16,005 nucleotides of DNA. It comes from JBMNTQ01 sp050945815 (GTDB taxonomy: Bacteria > Bacillota > Clostridia > Christensenellales > JBMNTQ01). The position numbers were made by a program, and so were the translations under genes. This document shows, in pieces, positions 13,123-16,005 of this stretch. Numbering within the stretch: position 1 is the first letter of the stretch; each line of letters opens with the position of its first letter. Under the pieces are notes generated by a model. It worked only from the letters and a program-made list of their open reading frames with translations, ran no database searches and was not told the origin of the DNA. The stretch spans positions 1 through 16,005 of the forward strand of contig JBMNTQ010000028.1 in NCBI GenBank assembly GCA_050945815.1, written 5' to 3'.

Positions 13123-14121
13123 ATGAAACACTTCAAAAAATTCGGCGCGCTGCTCCTGCTCTTGTGTTTCTGCCTGTCTCTGTTCGCATGCGGCGGCGGA
13201 CAGATGCAGGAAGTCCGGGTCAATGAGGTTACCCGCTCGGTATTCTACGCACCGCAATACGCAGCCATCGAACTGGGCTACTTTCAGGATGAAGGCATGA
13301 AAGTCTCCCTCGAAAATGGCGGCGGTGCAGACAAATCCATGACTGCCGTCTTATCTGGCCAAGCCGATGTCGGCTTCATGGGCCCCGAATCTGCTGTTTA
13401 CGTCTACAATGAGGGCAAAGAAGACCATGCCGTCGTATTCGCCCAGCTCACCAAGCGAGACGGCAGCTTCCTGGTCGGCCGATCAGACGAAGATTTCGCC
13501 TGGGAAAACCTGCGGGGAAAAACAGTTATAGGCGGCCGCAAAGGCGGTATGCCGGAAATGACCCTAGAATACGTACTAAAAGAAAACGGCCTGATGCCCG
13601 GCAAAGATGTCGAGGTCCTCACCAACATACAGTTCAATCTCATGGGCGGCGCCTTTGAAGGCGGCACCGGCGACTATGTCACCTTATTCGAGCCGACAGC
13701 TTCCCTCTTCCAGCAAGAAGGCAAAGGCTATGTCCTAACCTCCATCGGCCTAGACAGCGGCGAAATCCCCTATACAGCCTATATGGCAAAGAAAAGCTAT
13801 ATCCAACAGAATCCAGAAACCATCCAAGGCTTCACCAACGCCATCTACAAAGGCCAACTCTGGGTCATGAGCCACAGCGACAAGGAAGTAGCGGAGAAAA
13901 TCATGCCCTATTTCCCCGAAACCGACCTAGACTTGCTGGCCGCCGCAGTCAAGAGTTACCGCGATGCAGACTGCTGGATGCAAGTCCCGGTCATGAAGGA
14001 AGAATCCCTCGACAAGCTGCAAGAAGTCATGACCATGGCCGGCGAGCTGGATAAAACTGCGCCCTTCGCAGAAATCGTCGACAACAGCTTTGCACAAAAG
14101 GCCGTCGAAACCATCCAATAA
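13123..14121 (+). CDS. ABC transporter substrate-binding lipoprotein, SsuA/TauA/NMT1-like
   Basis: A 332-residue lipoprotein anchored outside the membrane. The signal peptide (KHFKKFGALLLLLCFCLSL) ends at lipobox LFAC with Cys23. The mature part starts with the family pattern RSVFYAPQYAAIELGYFQDE (39-58), followed by a Gly-rich GGGADKSMTAVLSGQADVGF (66-85), as in NMT1/ThiY/SsuA binding proteins for sulfonates, nitrate-like anions and pyrimidine precursors. The ligand is not defined by the sequence. The ATPase and permease genes downstream complete the transporter. AAGGAGGTC (13110-13118) lies 4-5 bases before the ATG. A TAGAAT at 13087-13092 may be its -10 without a good -35. The gene is followed by a terminator-like hairpin, so its mRNA may be made in excess over the transporter core. 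Confidence 0.92.
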   Translation: MKHFKKFGALLLLLCFCLSLFACGGGQMQEVRVNEVTRSVFYAPQYAAIELGYFQDEGMKVSLENGGGADKSMTAVLSGQADVGFMGPESAVYVYNEGKEDHAVVFAQLTKRDGSFLVGRSDEDFAWENLRGKTVIGGRKGGMPEMTLEYVLKENGLMPGKDVEVLTNIQFNLMGGAFEGGTGDYVTLFEPTASLFQQEGKGYVLTSIGLDSGEIPYTAYMAKKSYIQQNPETIQGFTNAIYKGQLWVMSHSDKEVAEKIMPYFPETDLDLLAAAVKSYRDADCWMQVPVMKEESLDKLQEVMTMAGELDKTAPFAEIVDNSFAQKAVETIQ

Positions 14122-14148
14122 CCCCCGCCGCAAAATCAATCCAATGCA

Positions 14149-14194
14149 AGCCCGGCTCTCCGCTTTCCAGCGGCAGGCCGGGTTTATCTTCTTT
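14149..14194 (+). terminator. Two-tier hairpin terminator between binding protein and ATPase genes
   Basis: CCCGGC (14151-14156) pairs with GCCGGG (14177-14182), enclosing CCGC (14160-14163) with GCGG (14170-14173). AA before and TTTATCTTCTTT after the stem give an interrupted U-tract. Partial termination within the operon would favour expression of the binding protein. Confidence 0.7.
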
Positions 14195-14225
14195 CCCCAT
14201 TTCTCCCCTACCCGCCCGTTTCCCC

Positions 14226-14255
14226 TCGAACCTATCCGCTCCTTGCGAATATAAT
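14226..14255 (+). promoter_or_regulatory. Possible internal promoter for the ATPase-permease pair
   Basis: A perfect TATAAT (14250-14255) lies 97 bases before the ATPase start. The best -35 at 18 bp is TCGAAC (14226-14231), only 3/6 to consensus. The hairpin terminator just upstream makes a separate promoter plausible but not certain. Confidence 0.35.
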
Positions 14256-14351
14256 GCAATATGTTGTGTTCCCGACGCTCCCGATAGAAGAGCACCCACA
14301 CCCGTTGGCCAAAAAAAGCTGCAAAAAGACTACAAAAGGAGGCGTTTTCGT

Positions 14352-15134
14352 TTGAGCGGAAAAACCAAGCTCGTAGAAGCAAGAAACCTTCAGTTGACTT
14401 ATCATACCAGAGAAGTAGAAACTCTGGCGTTGAAAGATATCTCCTTCGATGTATATGAAGGCGAATTTCTCACCATCGTCGGCCCCAGTGGCTGCGGCAA
14501 AAGCACAGTGCTCTCCCTGATCGCGGGGCTATTATCCCCCTCCTCCGGCGAGGTGCGCATCGGCGGCGAAAAAGTGGTTCAGCCGCATCCCCAAGTCGCC
14601 TACATGCTGCAAAGAGACCATCTCTTCGACTGGCGCACCATAGCACAAAACGTAACCATTGGGCTGGAAGTGCAAAAAAAATGCACCCCCGAGGCTCGAT
14701 CGTATGCTTGCGGCCTGCTGCAAACCTATGGCCTAGGCGGCTTTTTAAAACACTATCCCCGCCAACTGTCCGGCGGAATGCGCCAGAAAGTAGCGCTGAT
14801 CCGCACCTTGGCAGTCAACCCCTCCATACTTATCCTGGATGAACCCTTCTCCGCCCTAGACTATCAAACCCGCCTGTCAGTGTCCGGCGAAGTAGCGGAC
14901 ATCATCCGCCAGGAGAAAAAAACTGCCATCCTGGTCACCCACGATATCTCCGAAGCGCTTTCCCTGTCCGACCGGGTCATCGTATTATCCAAGCGGCCGG
15001 CTACAGTCAAGGCAACCCACGAAATCAGATTTGGCGAAACCTACAAAACACCGCTGGAACGCAGGAAAGCCCCTGTATTTCAGGACTATTTCGACACCAT
15101 ATGGAAGGAGTTGGATATCGATGTCCACCAATGA
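14352..15134 (+). CDS. ABC transporter ATP-binding protein, SsuB/TauB-like
   Basis: A 260-residue cytoplasmic ATPase that powers uptake with the adjacent permease. All motifs are intact: Walker A GPSGCGKST (44-52), Q-loop at Gln87, signature LSGGMRQ (139-145), Walker B ILILDE (159-164), D-loop SALD (167-170) and switch His197 in VTHD. The spacing and the short C-terminus without a regulatory domain fit the nitrate/sulfonate/taurine importer group. The start is TTG at 14352, supported by AAAGGAGG (14335-14342) 9 bases upstream. Its end overlaps the permease start by 14 bp, implying translational coupling. Confidence 0.95.
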   Translation: MSGKTKLVEARNLQLTYHTREVETLALKDISFDVYEGEFLTIVGPSGCGKSTVLSLIAGLLSPSSGEVRIGGEKVVQPHPQVAYMLQRDHLFDWRTIAQNVTIGLEVQKKCTPEARSYACGLLQTYGLGGFLKHYPRQLSGGMRQKVALIRTLAVNPSILILDEPFSALDYQTRLSVSGEVADIIRQEKKTAILVTHDISEALSLSDRVIVLSKRPATVKATHEIRFGETYKTPLERRKAPVFQDYFDTIWKELDIDVHQ

Positions 15135-15975
15135 AGGAAACGCTTTGGAAAGAAACCCTCTAGAAAAGAGTTCTCTAGAACAAAGTTCTTTAGAACATAA
15201 AAACTATCTAAAAAAATTACAGCGCGACCGCCTCTCCACCAACCTGTGGCGCATCGGGCTGCTAATCGGGCTGCTGGTTGTATGGGAAGCCGCCGCCCAG
15301 CTCGGGTGGATCGATCCGTTCATCACCAGCTCCCCCTCCCGGGTAGTCAACACAATCCTATCCCTGCACCAAACCGGCCAACTCTGGGTACACATCGGAG
15401 TCACCGTATTGGAAACCGTAGGCGGCTTCCTGCTGGGCACGGTCCTAGGCATCATAATCGCTGTGGCGCTCTGGTGGTCGCCTAAAGTCTGCCGCATCGC
15501 CGATCCCTATCTGGTGGTGCTCAACAGCCTGCCCAAAGTAGCCCTAGGCCCCATCATCATCGTTTGGATCGGGGCCGGTGTCGGCGCAATCTTAACCATG
15601 GCCCTGCTGATTTCCGTAGTTGTCACCATCATGAATATGCTGGCAGGTTTTCTGGCAGTCAGCGAAATGAAAATGCTGCTGATGCGCTCCTTCGGCGCCA
15701 GCCGCCTGCAAATTTTACAAAAGGTCGTGCTTCCCCAAAGCATACCCACCATCATCTCTACCCTAAAGATCAATGTAGGCATGTCCTGGGTCGGCGTCAT
15801 CACCGGCGAATTCCTGGTGGCGCAAAAAGGCATCGGCTACCTCATCGTATACGGCGGCCAGGTATTCAAGCTGGATTTGGTCATGGCCGGCGTAGTGGTT
15901 CTGGCCATCGCCGCCGCCCTGATGTATATCGCAGTCTCCAAGCTAGAGGCTTTTTATTTAAGGACGCGCCCCTAA
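15121..15975 (+). CDS. ABC transporter permease, SsuC/TauC-like
   Basis: A 284-residue inner-membrane permease with about six membrane segments between residues 42 and 275. The cytoplasmic EAA loop that contacts the ATPase is recognisable as SFGASRLQILQKVVLPQS (190-207), with the conserved Gly and LP. The ATG at 15121 lies inside the end of the ATPase gene, with AAGGAG (15105-15110) 10 bases before it. Initiation farther upstream would add 30 residues encoded entirely within the ATPase gene. Residues 9-28 are four copies of a charged 5-residue unit (LERNP, LEKSS, LEQSS, LEHKN), an unusual hydrophilic extension ahead of the first membrane segment. The stop is at 15973-15975. The remaining 30 bases of the window hold nothing recognisable. 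Confidence 0.94.
   Translation: MSTNEGNALERNPLEKSSLEQSSLEHKNYLKKLQRDRLSTNLWRIGLLIGLLVVWEAAAQLGWIDPFITSSPSRVVNTILSLHQTGQLWVHIGVTVLETVGGFLLGTVLGIIIAVALWWSPKVCRIADPYLVVLNSLPKVALGPIIIVWIGAGVGAILTMALLISVVVTIMNMLAGFLAVSEMKMLLMRSFGASRLQILQKVVLPQSIPTIISTLKINVGMSWVGVITGEFLVAQKGIGYLIVYGGQVFKLDLVMAGVVVLAIAAALMYIAVSKLEAFYLRTRP
15145..15204 (+). repeat. Four 15-bp in-frame tandem repeats
   Basis: Units starting at 15145, 15160, 15175 and 15190 share the core (T/C)T(A/G)GAA followed by A/C-A-A-rich bases. The middle two differ at only two positions, so duplication is recent or conserved. The repeat codes for the Leu-Glu pentapeptide units at the permease N-terminus. Inverted TTCT/AGAA pieces recur across unit boundaries. 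Confidence 0.8.
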
Positions 15976-16005
15976 TCAATCCCTCCCATCTAGAGAACAA
16001 AAAAG

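Overview
The window looks like a chromosomal segment of a low- to mid-GC Gram-positive bacterium, most likely an anaerobic member of the Clostridia. The reasons are strong AGGAGG-type ribosome binding sites, sigma-A-like promoters, TTG and GTG starts, a tetrahydrofolate riboswitch ahead of a FolT-type ECF transporter component, an L,D-transpeptidase with cadherin-like repeats, and a multidomain CoA-disulfide/polysulfide reductase. No rRNA, tRNA, insertion sequence, integrase or CRISPR array was seen. Species cannot be named from the sequence.

Layout. Positions 1-1124 (minus) hold the N-terminal 374 codons of lepA, cut by the window edge, with an iron-dependent alcohol dehydrogenase (1275-2474, minus) upstream of it. 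Divergent to that, a THF riboswitch (2601-2697) and a Shine-Dalgarno-masking hairpin (2728-2777) precede the folate transporter component folT (2787-3317). After a perfect 14-bp terminator comes a 452-bp gene-free stretch with a possible minus-strand small RNA, then a secreted L,D-transpeptidase with five cadherin-like repeats (3770-5929).

A consensus promoter (6028-6055) then drives a 150-nt leader with an intricate predicted fold. It leads a two-gene unit: a toroid protein resembling heparinase II/III (6213-7823) and a nitroreductase-family flavoprotein (7882-8529). Next are a lone zinc-binding lipoprotein under a Zur-like operator (8775-9791) and a small amidase_6-type cysteine hydrolase (9898-10398). 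The amidase gene converges on a four-module FAD-CoADR/rhodanese/TusA/DsrE fusion (10443-12878, minus), with a two-way terminator between them. Divergent from the fusion gene is a SsuABC/TauABC-type transporter: binding lipoprotein, ATPase, and a permease overlapping the ATPase gene by 14 bp (13123-15975).

The genes form several independent units rather than one pathway: folate uptake under THF control, cell-wall cross-linking, an uncharacterised glycan-like locus, zinc uptake, sulfane-sulfur/CoA redox, and uptake of an unidentified small organic anion or sulfur/nitrogen compound. The parts most worth following up are the leader RNA at 6062-6212 with its two-gene unit, the orphan RNA candidate at 3342-3580, and the pentapeptide-repeat N-terminus of the permease.
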